From Rhodoferax sp. GW822-FHT02A01 (GTDB taxonomy: Bacteria; Pseudomonadota; Gammaproteobacteria; Burkholderiales; Burkholderiaceae_C), in assembly GCF_038784515.1 (NCBI RefSeq), contig NZ_CP152376.1:5084001-5148000 (forward strand): 64,000 bases of DNA. Direction: 5' to 3'. Shown piece by piece: positions 16,799 to 26,132 of this stretch; the stretch's first letter is position 1, and each line of letters opens with the position of its first letter. Made by a program: the position numbers and the translations under genes. The notes under the pieces are model-generated. The model searched no databases and had not been told where the DNA came from. It worked only from the letters and a program-made list of their open reading frames with translations.

Positions 16799-17556
16799 GG
16801 CACAACCGGTTTGAAGACGCGCATCCACTTGTCGGCGGGCAGTCCCCAGTTGGTGCTGATGTATTCGGCACGGGGCTCCACCACACTGCGTTTGGGCCGT
16901 GATGCGGTGCGCTGCGCCATGACCACGGTATTGCCCTCGCGGGTGGACTTGAAGGCCCAGACCGCATCCCGGCCAAAGGCCTCGGCAATCTTGTCCACGC
17001 TGCCCTGGAAGCTGGAGACGCGGCCAAACAGATTGACCGTCATGCAGCCCTCGTCGGTCAACATGGCGCGGCAGTCGGCATAAAAGGCGGCGCTGTCGAG
17101 CACGGGCGCGGCAGCCTCTTCGTCATACAGATCCACCTGTAGCGCGTCCACACAGCCTAACCAGCGCGGTTTCTTGATCTCTTCGGAGGCATCGGCCAGC
17201 ACCACCTGCATGCGCGGGTTGTCCGCTGGCAGATGGAACCAGCCGCGGCAGGCGTGCAGCACCTGCGGGTTGAGTTCGATGGCGGTGGTGTTCTTCATGC
17301 GCAGCACCTTGTGGCAAAACTTGGTGAGCGAGCCCGCACCCAGCCCAAGCTGCACCGCCTGGCGCTGGTTGACCGTGGCCGGGTCGATGAACAGCAGCCA
17401 GGCCATCATGCGTTGTATGTATTCGTGCACCAGCACGTTGGGCGCGTCCACCAGCATGGAGCCCTGGATCCACTCACTGCCCAGATGCAGGTGGCGGATG
17501 GGGCCTTCCTCTGAAAAATTGACCTCGGGGAGAATGATTGCGTCTTTTCTAGCCAT
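16795..17556 (-). CDS. Spermidine synthase-like methyltransferase-fold protein
   Basis: 253-residue Rossmann-fold protein of the spermine/spermidine synthase superfamily. The cofactor loop QLGLGAGSLTKF and the AIELNPQV strand-end acidic residue are visible, followed by DA and DLYDEEAA around the active-site strand. Polyamine-specific residues are not clear. It is short and lacks the usual N-terminal beta domain of SpeE, so true aminopropyltransferase activity is doubtful. It sits 6 nt after tatD and overlaps the GspE-like gene by 4 nt. This tight coupling argues for co-translation, though the functional link is obscure. Confidence 0.8.
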   Translation of the reverse strand: MARKDAIILPEVNFSEEGPIRHLHLGSEWIQGSMLVDAPNVLVHEYIQRMMAWLLFIDPATVNQRQAVQLGLGAGSLTKFCHKVLRMKNTTAIELNPQVLHACRGWFHLPADNPRMQVVLADASEEIKKPRWLGCVDALQVDLYDEEAAAPVLDSAAFYADCRAMLTDEGCMTVNLFGRVSSFQGSVDKIAEAFGRDAVWAFKSTREGNTVVMAQRTASRPKRSVVEPRAEYISTNWGLPADKWMRVFKPVVP

Positions 17557-17562
17557 GGGGAT

Positions 17563-18402
17563 TTATACCAGCAAGGCCGCGAGCCGGGGCAAGGCTGCGG
17601 TGGTGTTCTGCCAGCAGGCCCGCGCCAGCTCCTGCAGCCCCATGCCACGCAGCTGCGCCACGGTGGCGGCAATGCGTGGCAATTCGCCCGGCGTGTTGCG
17701 CCCTTGCGCGACGCCGGCGGCACGTTGCTCCGCTGTGGTGTACAGCCAGTGGGGTGGGATATCCGGCGCATCGGTCTCCAGCACCAGCGCGTCCAGCGGC
17801 AGGCTGGCAGCCAGGCGGCGCAGCTGGTTGGCGCGCTCAAAGGTGACTGCGCCGCCAAAGCCCAGCTTGAATCCCAGCTTGATGAACTCCTGCGCTTGTA
17901 CCTCGCTGCCATTGAAGGCGTGGGCAATGCCGCTCCAGGGCTTGCTGGAAAAGTCGCGCAAGTGCTTGAGCAGCTTGTCGGCTGAGCGGCGCACATGCAG
18001 TACCACCGGTAAATTGTATTGACGGGCCAACTTGAGCTGGGCGCGGTAGAAGTGCTCCTGCTTTTCGCGCAAGGGGCTTTGCGTCAGGGCGGGCACAAAG
18101 TAGTCCAACCCGATTTCCCCCACGCCTACCAGACGCGGATCGTCGCGGTACTGCGCCAGCTGGGCATCCAGCAGGCGCAGGTCTTCCTCTTGCGCCTGCG
18201 CCACGTAAAGGGGATGGATGCCCATGCAGTAGCTGTCGCCAGTCTGGTGCGCCAAAGTGCGCACCGCTTCGAAGTTGGACACCTGCACGGCGGGAATGAC
18301 GCAATGCACGACACCGTTTTGCGTGGCCTTGGCGCGGACCTGCAACACGTCACCCGAAAACTCAAAGGCATCGAGATGGCAATGGCTGTCTATCCATTGC
18401 AT
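17563..18402 (-). CDS. tatD: TatD-family metal-dependent DNase
   Basis: TIM-barrel metallohydrolase of 279 residues. Metal ligands are IDSHCHLD at the N-terminus, the Glu in GEIGLDYF, the His in LHVRRSADK and in IAHAFNGS, and the Asp in LETDAPDIPP. Family members act as 3'-5' exonucleases or quality-control deoxyribonucleases. The start at 18402 (MQWIDSHCHLD) is fixed by the family N-terminus; the frame continues upstream without similarity. The gene begins 10 nt after lolD and ends 6 nt before the spermidine-synthase-like gene, so it is part of a tight minus-strand operon. Confidence 0.93.
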   Translation of the reverse strand: MQWIDSHCHLDAFEFSGDVLQVRAKATQNGVVHCVIPAVQVSNFEAVRTLAHQTGDSYCMGIHPLYVAQAQEEDLRLLDAQLAQYRDDPRLVGVGEIGLDYFVPALTQSPLREKQEHFYRAQLKLARQYNLPVVLHVRRSADKLLKHLRDFSSKPWSGIAHAFNGSEVQAQEFIKLGFKLGFGGAVTFERANQLRRLAASLPLDALVLETDAPDIPPHWLYTTAEQRAAGVAQGRNTPGELPRIAATVAQLRGMGLQELARACWQNTTAALPRLAALLV

Positions 18403-18412
18403 GGCAGGCCAC

Positions 18413-19147
18413 TCAGGCAATGGACTGCAGTTTGCCCTGCACCAGCGACAGATGCCGGTCGCAACGCGCCGCCAAGCCGGAGTCGTGCGTGACCAGCACA
18501 AACGCCGTGCCATGGGCGCGTGCCAGCCCCAGCATCAGCGCAAACACGCCGTCAGCGGTATTGCGGTCCAGATTGCCGGTGGGCTCATCGGCCAGCACGC
18601 AGTCGGGCCGGGTCACCAGAGCACGGGCTATGGCCACACGCTGGCGCTCGCCGCCCGAAAGCTCGGCCGGGCGGTGCTGCAGCCGCCCTTGCAAGCCGAC
18701 CTTGGTCAGCATGTCGGTCGCAGCCTGGATCGCCTCGGCCCGTGGCACACGGCGTATGGTCAGCGGCATGGCCACATTGTCCAGTGCGCTGAACTCCGGC
18801 AGCAGGTGGTGGAACTGGTAGACAAAGCCCAGATGCCGGTTGCGCAAGCGCCCCTGCTCAGCCGGATTCAATCCGGCCAGCTTCTGGCCACACAACACCA
18901 CGCTGCCGCTGGAGGGCGCATCCAGCCCACCCAGCAGGTGCAGCAAGGTGCTCTTGCCGGAGCCAGAGGCACCTACGATGGCCAAGGTCTCGCCGCGTTG
19001 TACAGACAGGTCCACGCCCTGCAGCACGGTGACGTCCAGGCGTCCTTCTTCAAAGCGCTTGGTCAGCCCCTGGCACGACAGGATGGACGCATCCGTCTTG
19101 AGCGGCGCCGGGCCGTCCACACCGGGCTTGGCAGCTACATCACTCAT
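18413..19147 (-). CDS. lolD: Lipoprotein-releasing system ATP-binding protein LolD
   Basis: ATPase of the LolCDE complex that extracts outer-membrane lipoproteins from the inner membrane and hands them to LolA. The 244-residue protein has Walker [10 protein letters not shown], the Q-loop [11 protein letters not shown], signature [15 protein letters not shown], Walker [12 protein letters not shown] and H-loop VTHD. The ATG at 19147 overlaps the lolC stop by 8 nt (ATGAGTGA), which fixes the start. In E. coli lolD sits between lolC and lolE. Here only one permease gene is present, consistent with a homodimeric LolC/E-type permease (LolF-like) system. Confidence 0.95.
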   Translation of the reverse strand: MSDVAAKPGVDGPAPLKTDASILSCQGLTKRFEEGRLDVTVLQGVDLSVQRGETLAIVGASGSGKSTLLHLLGGLDAPSSGSVVLCGQKLAGLNPAEQGRLRNRHLGFVYQFHHLLPEFSALDNVAMPLTIRRVPRAEAIQAATDMLTKVGLQGRLQHRPAELSGGERQRVAIARALVTRPDCVLADEPTGNLDRNTADGVFALMLGLARAHGTAFVLVTHDSGLAARCDRHLSLVQGKLQSIA

Positions 19148-20399
19148 AACGCAGCGCCTCCGCCGGATTGACGCGGCTGGCACGCCAGCTCGGGTAGAGC
19201 GTGGCCACAAAGGCCAGCACCAGGGAAATGAGCGTGATGGGCAGGATGTCGTTCATCTGGGGATCACTGGGCATGCGGCTGATCAGGTAAATGTCTTGCG
19301 GTAAAAAGGTTGCGCCCAGCGCATGCTCCAGCGCCGGCACGATCACGTCGATGTTGAACGCCACGCCCAGCCCCAGCAACAGACCGGCCAAGGTGCCGAT
19401 GACGCCGACCATGGCGCCCTGCACCACGAAGATGCCCATGATGCTGCCCGGGCTGGCGCCCAGGGTGCGCAGGATGGCGATGTCAGCCCGCTTATCGGTG
19501 ACCGTCATCACCAGCGTACTCACCAAATTGAAGGCAGCCACGGCCACGATCAGCGTGAGGATGATGAACATCATGCGTTTTTCCACCTGCACTGCGGCAA
19601 ACCAAGTGCGGTTCTGGCGCGTCCAGTCGCGCACATACAGCTCGCCGGTCAAGCTACGCGCCAGGTCCGCTGCCACCGAGCGTGCCTGCTGCAGGTCGTG
19701 CAGCTTGAGGCGCACGCCGGTGGGACCTTCCAGGCGGAAGATGCGCGCGGCGTCCTGCCAGTGCATCATCAACAGCGCCGAGTCGTATTCAAAGTGGCCG
19801 GAGTCAAACGTCCCCGCCACTGTCATCTGCTTGAGGCGCGGCACCACACCCGCGGGTGTCACCTCGCCACTGGGCGCCACCAGGGTGACACGGTCGCCGG
19901 TGCGCACACCCAGGCTACGCGCCAGTTCGGCCCCCAGCACCACGCCGAATTCACCCGCCTTGAGCTGGTTCAGCACGGCTGCCTGCGGGCCAGCGGCCAG
20001 GTCGGTGACTTCATGCTCCAGCGCGGGGTCAATGCCACGCACCATCACGCCCTTCATGTCCTCGCCGCGCGCCAGCAGGGCTTGTGCCGCGATGAAGGGC
20101 GCAGCGCCCACTACCTGCGGATGCGCCTTGACTTCCTTGAGCGTGGTGGCCAAGTCCGGCAGCGCCTGGCCATTGGCGGCGTAGACCTCGATGTGGGAGA
20201 CCACGCTGAGCATGCGGTCACGCACCTCTTTCTGGAAGCCGTTCATCACGCTCAGAACGATGATGAGCGCAGCCACGCCCAGGGCAATGCCCAACATGGA
20301 TACGCCGGAGATGAAGGAGATAAAGCCGTTACGCCGTGTGGCGCGGCCCGCGCGCGTGTAGCGCCAGCCAATCAGCAACTCATAGGGAATTTGTTTCAC
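19140..20399 (-). CDS. lolC: Lipoprotein-releasing system permease LolC/LolE
   Basis: Inner-membrane permease of the lipoprotein-sorting ABC transporter, 419 residues with four TM helices. One is near residue 25-50 and three are near the C-terminus, with a large periplasmic domain between. The N-terminus [13 protein letters not shown] and [22 protein letters not shown] are strongly family-like. It starts from GTG at 20399; the longer frame upstream is low-complexity and would overlap the promoter of the divergent gene at 20477. It leads a tight run lolC-lolD-tatD-speE-like-gspE-like. No second lolC/E copy is visible. Confidence 0.93.
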   Translation of the reverse strand: MKQIPYELLIGWRYTRAGRATRRNGFISFISGVSMLGIALGVAALIIVLSVMNGFQKEVRDRMLSVVSHIEVYAANGQALPDLATTLKEVKAHPQVVGAAPFIAAQALLARGEDMKGVMVRGIDPALEHEVTDLAAGPQAAVLNQLKAGEFGVVLGAELARSLGVRTGDRVTLVAPSGEVTPAGVVPRLKQMTVAGTFDSGHFEYDSALLMMHWQDAARIFRLEGPTGVRLKLHDLQQARSVAADLARSLTGELYVRDWTRQNRTWFAAVQVEKRMMFIILTLIVAVAAFNLVSTLVMTVTDKRADIAILRTLGASPGSIMGIFVVQGAMVGVIGTLAGLLLGLGVAFNIDVIVPALEHALGATFLPQDIYLISRMPSDPQMNDILPITLISLVLAFVATLYPSWRASRVNPAEALRYE

Positions 20400-20476
20400 G
20401 CCCTGATTGTGGCATCTGGCCGCCGCCTTTGCCTTTGCAGCACGGCTGCTTTGCAAAGCCGTGACAATACAGGCCC

Positions 20477-21424
20477 ATGTCAACCCTGATTCCCTACGCC
20501 AAGCCGCCCCTGCAGCACTGCCTGCAGGCGCTGCCGCAACTGCAATTGCCCAACCTGCTGGCACTGCTGCGCCTGCTGCAACCCGGACAGCGCCACCAGG
20601 GCGAGGAAGATTCGCTCACCCCCCTGCCAGAAACACTGCGTGCCCAGGCCCTGGGCCTACCCGCTGCAGATGGGCTGGTGCCCTGGGCCGCGCTGCAAGC
20701 CCTGCAACTGCAGCTTCCCCCAGCGGGCCAAGATGAAGGCTGGGCCTGGCTAAGCCCCTGCCACTGGCAGGTCAACAGCGACCATGTCCGCATGGCCGAC
20801 CCCGCCGACTCTCGCATCAGCGAAGCCGAGTCCCGCGCCCTGATGGAGACCATGCGCAGCTTTTTTGCCGAGGACGGAATCCAGTTGCACGAGGGGCATG
20901 ACGGCCATTGGCTGGCACGCGGAGCCGTGTTCTGCGATCTGCAGACCGCGTCACTGGCACGCGCTGCCGGCGGTGCGGTCGACCACTGGCTGCCGCGCCA
21001 GCCGCAGGCGCGCAGCTTGCGCCGCTTGCAGAATGAAATGCAGATGCTGCTCTATACCCACCCGGTGAACGACGACCGCACAGCAGCCCATCTGCTGCCC
21101 GTCAATTCATTCTGGGTCAGTGGCACCGGCAGCTTGCCAGCAGGCTTTGTTCCCAACGCCATTGAAAACGATGCACACGTTACCGCTTTGCAGCAAGCCG
21201 CATTGCGGGACGATGCCGCTGCCTGGACGCAAGCCTGGCACGCCATCGACGGCAGCACCACGGCCGCCCTGCTGCAGCAAGCGCGCGCTGGCCAGCCGGT
21301 AGAGCTGACGCTGTGCGCAGAGAATAGCGCCCAGACCTATTCCCTGCAGCCGCGCAGCCTGTGGTCACGCATCACCCGCTCCCGTGGCCCTACCGACATC
21401 GCGGCACTGCTGCAAAACCTCTGA
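20477..21424 (+). CDS. RpfE-like / phosphoglycerate mutase-like conserved protein upstream of recJ
   Basis: 315-residue protein of a family found just upstream of recJ in many Burkholderiales and Xanthomonadales, often labelled RpfE-type regulatory protein or cofactor-independent phosphoglycerate mutase-like. Visible landmarks are CHWQVNSDHVRMADP in the middle, LYTHPVND and LLPVNSFWVSGTG. No metal-binding alkaline-phosphatase-type motifs are evident, so a mutase activity is not supported. Leu, Gln and Ala are abundant in the N-terminal third. It ends 16 nt before the recJ ATG, suggesting one transcript. The molecular function is unknown. Confidence 0.75.
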   Translation: MSTLIPYAKPPLQHCLQALPQLQLPNLLALLRLLQPGQRHQGEEDSLTPLPETLRAQALGLPAADGLVPWAALQALQLQLPPAGQDEGWAWLSPCHWQVNSDHVRMADPADSRISEAESRALMETMRSFFAEDGIQLHEGHDGHWLARGAVFCDLQTASLARAAGGAVDHWLPRQPQARSLRRLQNEMQMLLYTHPVNDDRTAAHLLPVNSFWVSGTGSLPAGFVPNAIENDAHVTALQQAALRDDAAAWTQAWHAIDGSTTAALLQQARAGQPVELTLCAENSAQTYSLQPRSLWSRITRSRGPTDIAALLQNL

Positions 21425-21440
21425 TTTTTTTCGTCACACC

Positions 21441-23171
21441 ATGCACATCACCACCCGCGACATACCGCCGCGCACCGTCTGGACCCTGGAGCAGGCCGGC
21501 ATCCATCCCCTGCTGGCGCGGCTCTACGCCGCGCGTGGCGTCAAAGGTACCGAAGAGCTGGACGATGCGCTGTCGCGGCTGCTGCCGCCGGCATCGCTGC
21601 TCGGTGCCGACCAAGCCGCAGTATTTCTGGCCGATGCCATGGAGCAGAACAAGAAGCTGTGCATCGTGGCCGACTACGACTGCGACGGCGCCACCGCCTG
21701 CGCCGTAGCCCTGCGTGGCCTGCGCCTGCTGGGAGCGAAAAACGTGGACTATCTGGTGCCGGACCGTGTGGTGGACGGCTACGGCCTGACTGCCCCCATC
21801 GCACAGCGCGTGGCCGACAGCGGCGCCGATGTGTTGATCACCGTGGACAACGGCATCGCCAGCATGGACGGCGTGGCCCATGCCAAGAAGCTGGGACTGC
21901 AGGTGCTGGTCACCGACCACCATCTGCCCGCCGCCAACGGCAAGACCGGCGCCATTGAGTTGCCCGCTGCCGACGTCATCGTCAACCCCAATCAGCCGGG
22001 CGACAGTTTCGAGAGCAAGTCGATGGCGGGTGTGGGTGTGATGTTCTATGTGCTGCTGGCGCTGCGCAGCGAGCTGCGGGCGCGCGGGATCTTCGACGCC
22101 AGCAACCAGCCCAAGCTGGATACGCTGCTTCCGCTGGTGGCGCTTGGCACCGTAGCGGACGTCGTCAAACTGGACGCCAACAACCGCCGTCTGGTGGCGC
22201 AAGGGCTCAAGCGCGTGCGCGCCGGTGCCATGCCGGCCGGTCTGTCAGCCCTGTTCAGCGCGGCGGGCCGCAATGCACGCGCTGCTACCACCTTTGACTT
22301 TGGCTTTGCCCTGGGGCCGCGCATCAACGCCGCCGGCCGCCTGTCGGACATGACCCTGGGCATCGAATGCCTGATCACCGATGACGCCGCACGGGCCGAC
22401 GAGCTGGCCAAGATGCTGGACGGCATCAACCGCGAGCGCCGCGTCATCGAAGGCGATATGCGCGACCAGGCCATGGATATCGTGGAGTCGCTGTTTGATG
22501 AGGATGACGAGCCACCACCTGCGGTGTGCGTGTTCGACCCGGACTTTCACGAAGGCGTGGTGGGCATCGTGGCTTCGCGCATCAAGGACAAGCTGCACCG
22601 CCCCAGTTTCGTATTTGCTGCAAGCCAGGCACCGGGCAAGGAGCACGAGCTCAAAGGTTCAGGCCGCAGCATTCCGGGCTTCCATTTGCGTGACGCGCTG
22701 GACCTGGTGGCCAAGCGCTACCCCGGCGTTCTGCTGCGCTTTGGCGGCCACGCCATGGCGGCCGGCTGCACCATCCACGAGGATGGTCTGGATGCTTTCG
22801 AGCAAGGCCTGACCGAAGTGGCCCAGGAGTGGCTGGACGCCGCCACGCTCACCCGCCGCCTGGAAACCGATGGCCCGCTGGAGCCGCAGTACCTGCGCGT
22901 GGACTTGGTGGACACCTTGCACAAGGAGGTTTGGGGCCAGGGCTTTGCGCCACCTACCTTCAGCGAGGAAGTGGAGGTCGTGTCACAGCGACTGGTCGGT
23001 GAGAAGCATCTGCAACTCAAGCTCAAACACCAGGGCCAGCCCGTAGACGGCATCTGGTTTGGCCACACCGAGCAGTTGCCGCCTCGGGTCAAGCTGGCAT
23101 TTCGGCTGGATGCAGACGAGTGGAATGGGGTGCGTAGAGTGCGCTTTCTGGTCGAGGGTGCAGAAGTCTGA
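21441..23171 (+). CDS. recJ: Single-stranded-DNA-specific exonuclease RecJ
   Basis: 5'-3' exonuclease on single-stranded DNA, used in RecF-pathway recombination, base-excision and mismatch repair. The 576-residue product has the DHH-family motifs in order: DYDCDGATA, VDNGIAS, TDHH (DHH core) and GRINAAGR-like RINAAGRLSD. DHHA1 motif GSGRSIPGFHLRDAL and GGHAMAAG follow, then the OB-fold C-terminal domain. The ATG at 21441 gives MHITTRDIPPRTVW; an upstream frame start overlaps the preceding gene and is not family-like. Length is the normal 560-580. Confidence 0.95.
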   Translation: MHITTRDIPPRTVWTLEQAGIHPLLARLYAARGVKGTEELDDALSRLLPPASLLGADQAAVFLADAMEQNKKLCIVADYDCDGATACAVALRGLRLLGAKNVDYLVPDRVVDGYGLTAPIAQRVADSGADVLITVDNGIASMDGVAHAKKLGLQVLVTDHHLPAANGKTGAIELPAADVIVNPNQPGDSFESKSMAGVGVMFYVLLALRSELRARGIFDASNQPKLDTLLPLVALGTVADVVKLDANNRRLVAQGLKRVRAGAMPAGLSALFSAAGRNARAATTFDFGFALGPRINAAGRLSDMTLGIECLITDDAARADELAKMLDGINRERRVIEGDMRDQAMDIVESLFDEDDEPPPAVCVFDPDFHEGVVGIVASRIKDKLHRPSFVFAASQAPGKEHELKGSGRSIPGFHLRDALDLVAKRYPGVLLRFGGHAMAAGCTIHEDGLDAFEQGLTEVAQEWLDAATLTRRLETDGPLEPQYLRVDLVDTLHKEVWGQGFAPPTFSEEVEVVSQRLVGEKHLQLKLKHQGQPVDGIWFGHTEQLPPRVKLAFRLDADEWNGVRRVRFLVEGAEV

Positions 23172-23288
23172 AGACACGTCTTTGAGAGCTCGAATTGGTA
23201 CTCTACCGGGTGTAATATCACTCGTAGTTGGGCACGCTGGAACGCCACACTGTGCGGTGTCCATCGATAAAAAAATGGGGATATCAAA

Positions 23289-25055
23289 ATGAACAGCATC
23301 TACTCCAAAATGAAAGTCGGCCAGCGCCTGTCGCTGGCCTTCGCACTCATCATGGTGCTTTCCATGGCTTCGCTGTTGATTGCGATTCAGCGCCTGAGCC
23401 AGGTAGGCGAATCCACCCGCGACATGATGGCTGGCCCTTTGATGGCGGAACGACTCGCTTCAGATTGGAACCGCAATATTTCCGCGGGCGTGCGCCGTAC
23501 AGCGGCCATTGCCCGCAGCAGCGACCCCTCACTGGCAGACTATTTCAAGCAGGACCAGGAAGAGTCCACCAAGATGTCAGGCGAAATGCAGAAAGCCTTG
23601 GAGCCGCTTATGGACCTGCCGGAAGAGCAGCGTCTGTTCAAGGAGATTGGCGACCTGCGTAAGGTCTATTTGGAGACTCGCAATGAAATTGTGGGTCTGA
23701 AGAAGGATGGCAAGGCCGATGAGGCACTCAAGCTGATGGAGGAAAAGTTCACGCCCGCTTCCAAGCTGTATCTGAGCAAGATCGGCGAACTGCTGCAGAA
23801 CCAGCGTGACCAAGTCAATGCCTTTGCCAAGAAGATCGACCAGAACTACGAGTCCAGCCGCAATCTGTTGATCGCGCTGGGCGTGATCGGACTGGCCATC
23901 AGCGTATTCCTGGCCTGGACGCTGTCCTCCTCCATCACCAAGCCCCTGACGCAAGCCAATGCGCTCGCAACACAGGTCGCAGCCGGTGACTTGACTGTGC
24001 ACATCGATGCTAGCGGTCGCGATGAAATCAGCACCCTGCTACAGAGTCTTCAAGCCATGCAAGGCAGTCTGGTGCAAGTGGTGAGCAAGGTGCGTGTGGG
24101 TTCCGAAGGTGTTGCAACTGCGAGTTCGGAAATCGCCCAGGGCAACCAGGACTTGAGTTCGCGCACCGAAAGCCAGGCCAGCGCTTTGGAAGAAACCGCT
24201 GCCAGCATGGAAGAACTCTCGAGCACCGTCAACCAGAACGCCGACTCCGCTCGCCAGGCCAACCAGTTGGCGATCAACGCATCTACCGTCGCCGTACAAG
24301 GCGGTGCCGTGGTCGGTCAGGTGGTGGAGACCATGAAAGGCATCAACGACTCTTCGCGCAAGATCAGCGACATCATCAGCGTCATCGACGGCATTGCCTT
24401 CCAGACCAATATCCTGGCGCTCAACGCTGCGGTGGAAGCAGCACGTGCGGGCGAACAGGGCCGCGGCTTTGCCGTGGTCGCCAGCGAAGTGCGCTCCTTG
24501 GCCGGACGCTCGGCCGAAGCGGCCAAGGAGATCAAGAGCCTGATCAACGCCAGCGTGGAACGGGTCGAACAAGGCACCGCACTGGTGGATCAGGCCGGAA
24601 CCACCATGGCCGAAGTGGTGAGCAGCATTCGCCGCGTCACCGACATCATGGGAGAGATCAGCTCAGCCAGCAGCGAGCAGGCCGCTGGGGTATCCCAGGT
24701 CGGAGAAGCTGTCAACCAGATGGACCAGGTGACCCAGCAGAATGCCGCACTGGTTGAGCAGATGGCCGCCGCGGCCAGCAGCCTCAAGTCGCAAGCCCAC
24801 GATCTGGTGCAGGTGGTCTCTACCTTCAAGCTCTCGGCCAAGGATACCTTGCAGGCCACGGCCCATGCCAAACCGTTACCGCACTTCGCTCCCAAGAACG
24901 CTGCACAGCCTGCGCGTGCACCTCAGCCGCTGGCCAGCAAGACAGCCAAGCCGACTGCGTCCAAGGCTGCCGCCCCCCGATCGCTCCCGCAGCCCAAGCC
25001 GGTGACGACTGCACAGGCTACCAAGACCAGCGACGACGAGTGGGAGACCTTCTGA
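23289..25055 (+). CDS. Methyl-accepting chemotaxis protein (first of tandem pair)
   Basis: Inner-membrane chemoreceptor of 588 residues. TM1 is at about 11-33, a four-helix-bundle periplasmic sensor covers 34-190, TM2 is at about 192-215, HAMP follows, then the long coiled-coil signalling domain with the conserved tip around [18 protein letters not shown]. The C-terminal tail is Ala/Pro/Lys-rich and ends DDEWETF, a CheR/CheB-docking pentapeptide (xWxxF). From 23803 to 24840 it is nearly identical to the second receptor at 26133, while the sensor and tail differ. It sits 117 nt after recJ with its own leader. The ligand is unknown. Confidence 0.95.
   Translation: MNSIYSKMKVGQRLSLAFALIMVLSMASLLIAIQRLSQVGESTRDMMAGPLMAERLASDWNRNISAGVRRTAAIARSSDPSLADYFKQDQEESTKMSGEMQKALEPLMDLPEEQRLFKEIGDLRKVYLETRNEIVGLKKDGKADEALKLMEEKFTPASKLYLSKIGELLQNQRDQVNAFAKKIDQNYESSRNLLIALGVIGLAISVFLAWTLSSSITKPLTQANALATQVAAGDLTVHIDASGRDEISTLLQSLQAMQGSLVQVVSKVRVGSEGVATASSEIAQGNQDLSSRTESQASALEETAASMEELSSTVNQNADSARQANQLAINASTVAVQGGAVVGQVVETMKGINDSSRKISDIISVIDGIAFQTNILALNAAVEAARAGEQGRGFAVVASEVRSLAGRSAEAAKEIKSLINASVERVEQGTALVDQAGTTMAEVVSSIRRVTDIMGEISSASSEQAAGVSQVGEAVNQMDQVTQQNAALVEQMAAAASSLKSQAHDLVQVVSTFKLSAKDTLQATAHAKPLPHFAPKNAAQPARAPQPLASKTAKPTASKAAAPRSLPQPKPVTTAQATKTSDDEWETF
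23803..24840 (+). repeat. Direct repeat copy A: homogenised chemoreceptor signalling segment
   Basis: 1,038 bp that align without gaps to 26653-27690 (offset 2,850). I find five mismatches, at 24011, 24125, 24443, 24683 and 24804, all synonymous. Similarity drops sharply on both sides. The repeat covers TM2, HAMP and the whole signalling domain. Confidence 0.9.
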
Positions 25056-25071
25056 GCCATACCCGCAGCTT

Positions 25072-25815
25072 CTAGCGGAGCTGGTATTTGCTATCGATAC
25101 GCTTCAACGCCCCGCTGGCGGCCAGTTGCCTGAGTGCGTCCCGCACCTTCTCAACGATCTGCGGCGGCGTGTTGGGTGAGAAGAAAAAGTACCGTCCCAT
25201 GACGCGGACCGGTGTTGGCAAAATACGGAACTTTTCCGCAAACTGAGGCAGCCGCATCACATTGACGCTCACAGCCTCGCCTGCAAAAACAAAACGCCCA
25301 CGCCCGAACATCAGCTTCTGAAAGTTGGCAATCGGATCAGGAGCGCCCAAATCGGTGTGGAGATTTGGCTGTTCACCCAACCAGGTGTTCTGGCCTGAAC
25401 CTGAATAGGCCAATATCGTGTTGTCTGCGCCAAGTTTGCGAATGTCATCCAATGTGGCGTCGACAATTGGGTCATCCTTGCGCACGATCAGCACGTCGCG
25501 CACGCTGTAGACAGGAATATCAATCATGCGCAACTGCGCATTTCTTTCCGGGGTCGGCGTGGCGCACAGCAGCAAGTCATATGTTCCCCGACGGGTACCT
25601 ATCTCGATTCGCTTCAAGGGCACGTTCTTCACGACCACAAAATGGAGATCGCTGGCGACTCGTTCGATGGCTTTGAGCACATCGATACATAGGCCCTTCG
25701 CCTCGTCGTTTTCAACATAAAACTTCGGGGGCGATTCGTAGATCGGCGTCACCACATTGGCTGCAAGGGATGCATGCATGATCGCGACAAGAGAAAGGGC
25801 CATCAGACTGTTCAT
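25072..25815 (-). CDS. Periplasmic substrate-binding protein, family 3-like (SBP_bac_3)
   Basis: 247-residue exported protein with a signal peptide ending near ASLA/ANVV. It has the two-lobe pattern of extracellular solute-binding protein family 3: GLCIDVLKAIE near residue 41, YDLLLCATPTPERN, then the second-lobe segment and a C-terminal VRDALRQLAASG helix typical of the family. No ABC permease or ATPase is beside it. It lies between the two chemoreceptor genes on the opposite strand, so it might present a ligand to one of them, or be a stand-alone sensor; this is only contextual inference. The gene converges on the first receptor gene with 16 nt between stops. Confidence 0.82.
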   Translation of the reverse strand: MNSLMALSLVAIMHASLAANVVTPIYESPPKFYVENDEAKGLCIDVLKAIERVASDLHFVVVKNVPLKRIEIGTRRGTYDLLLCATPTPERNAQLRMIDIPVYSVRDVLIVRKDDPIVDATLDDIRKLGADNTILAYSGSGQNTWLGEQPNLHTDLGAPDPIANFQKLMFGRGRFVFAGEAVSVNVMRLPQFAEKFRILPTPVRVMGRYFFFSPNTPPQIVEKVRDALRQLAASGALKRIDSKYQLR

Positions 25816-26132
25816 CGTGCTCCATCACCTCTTGTCGTATGTCAATTATTCGGTTGGCCGCGCCGGCACCTGAAAGCGCACCGGGCCGTACTCGAGCACG
25901 CGAAGCTTATTCCCACTTTGCCCTGGTGCACAAGGAATTCCTAATTTCCTTACCCCCAATTGGCGTTGCGAGGTGTAACCCACTTCGCGGTGAGCTTCGT
26001 ACTCCCTTGAATAATTGCCCTCGGTATCTTGGATGCCGCCCCCCACCCGATAAAAGGTGACTTCGTGAAAGCTATGCAGCACACTTGCACCTACACGAGC
26101 ATTTTTCTTGTTCAACAACCAGATGAGGGGGC
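25816..26132. other. 317-bp intergenic region between binding-protein gene and second chemoreceptor
   Basis: Divergent promoter region. It holds a CGATAAAA element (also present before the first receptor) but no convincing -35 partner, and no hairpin or RNA gene that I can recognise. A short minus-strand frame here has no family features and overlaps the receptor start. Confidence 0.5.

Noticed and set aside
23195..23218. Sigma-70 promoter TTGGTA ... TAATAT before the first chemoreceptor
   Set aside because: The two hexamers are only 12 bp apart.
23265..23270. Sigma-28 flagellar promoters before the chemoreceptors (CGATAA at 23265 and near 26047)
   Set aside because: The GCCGATAA box is incomplete and no TAAA element lies about 15 bp upstream in either case.
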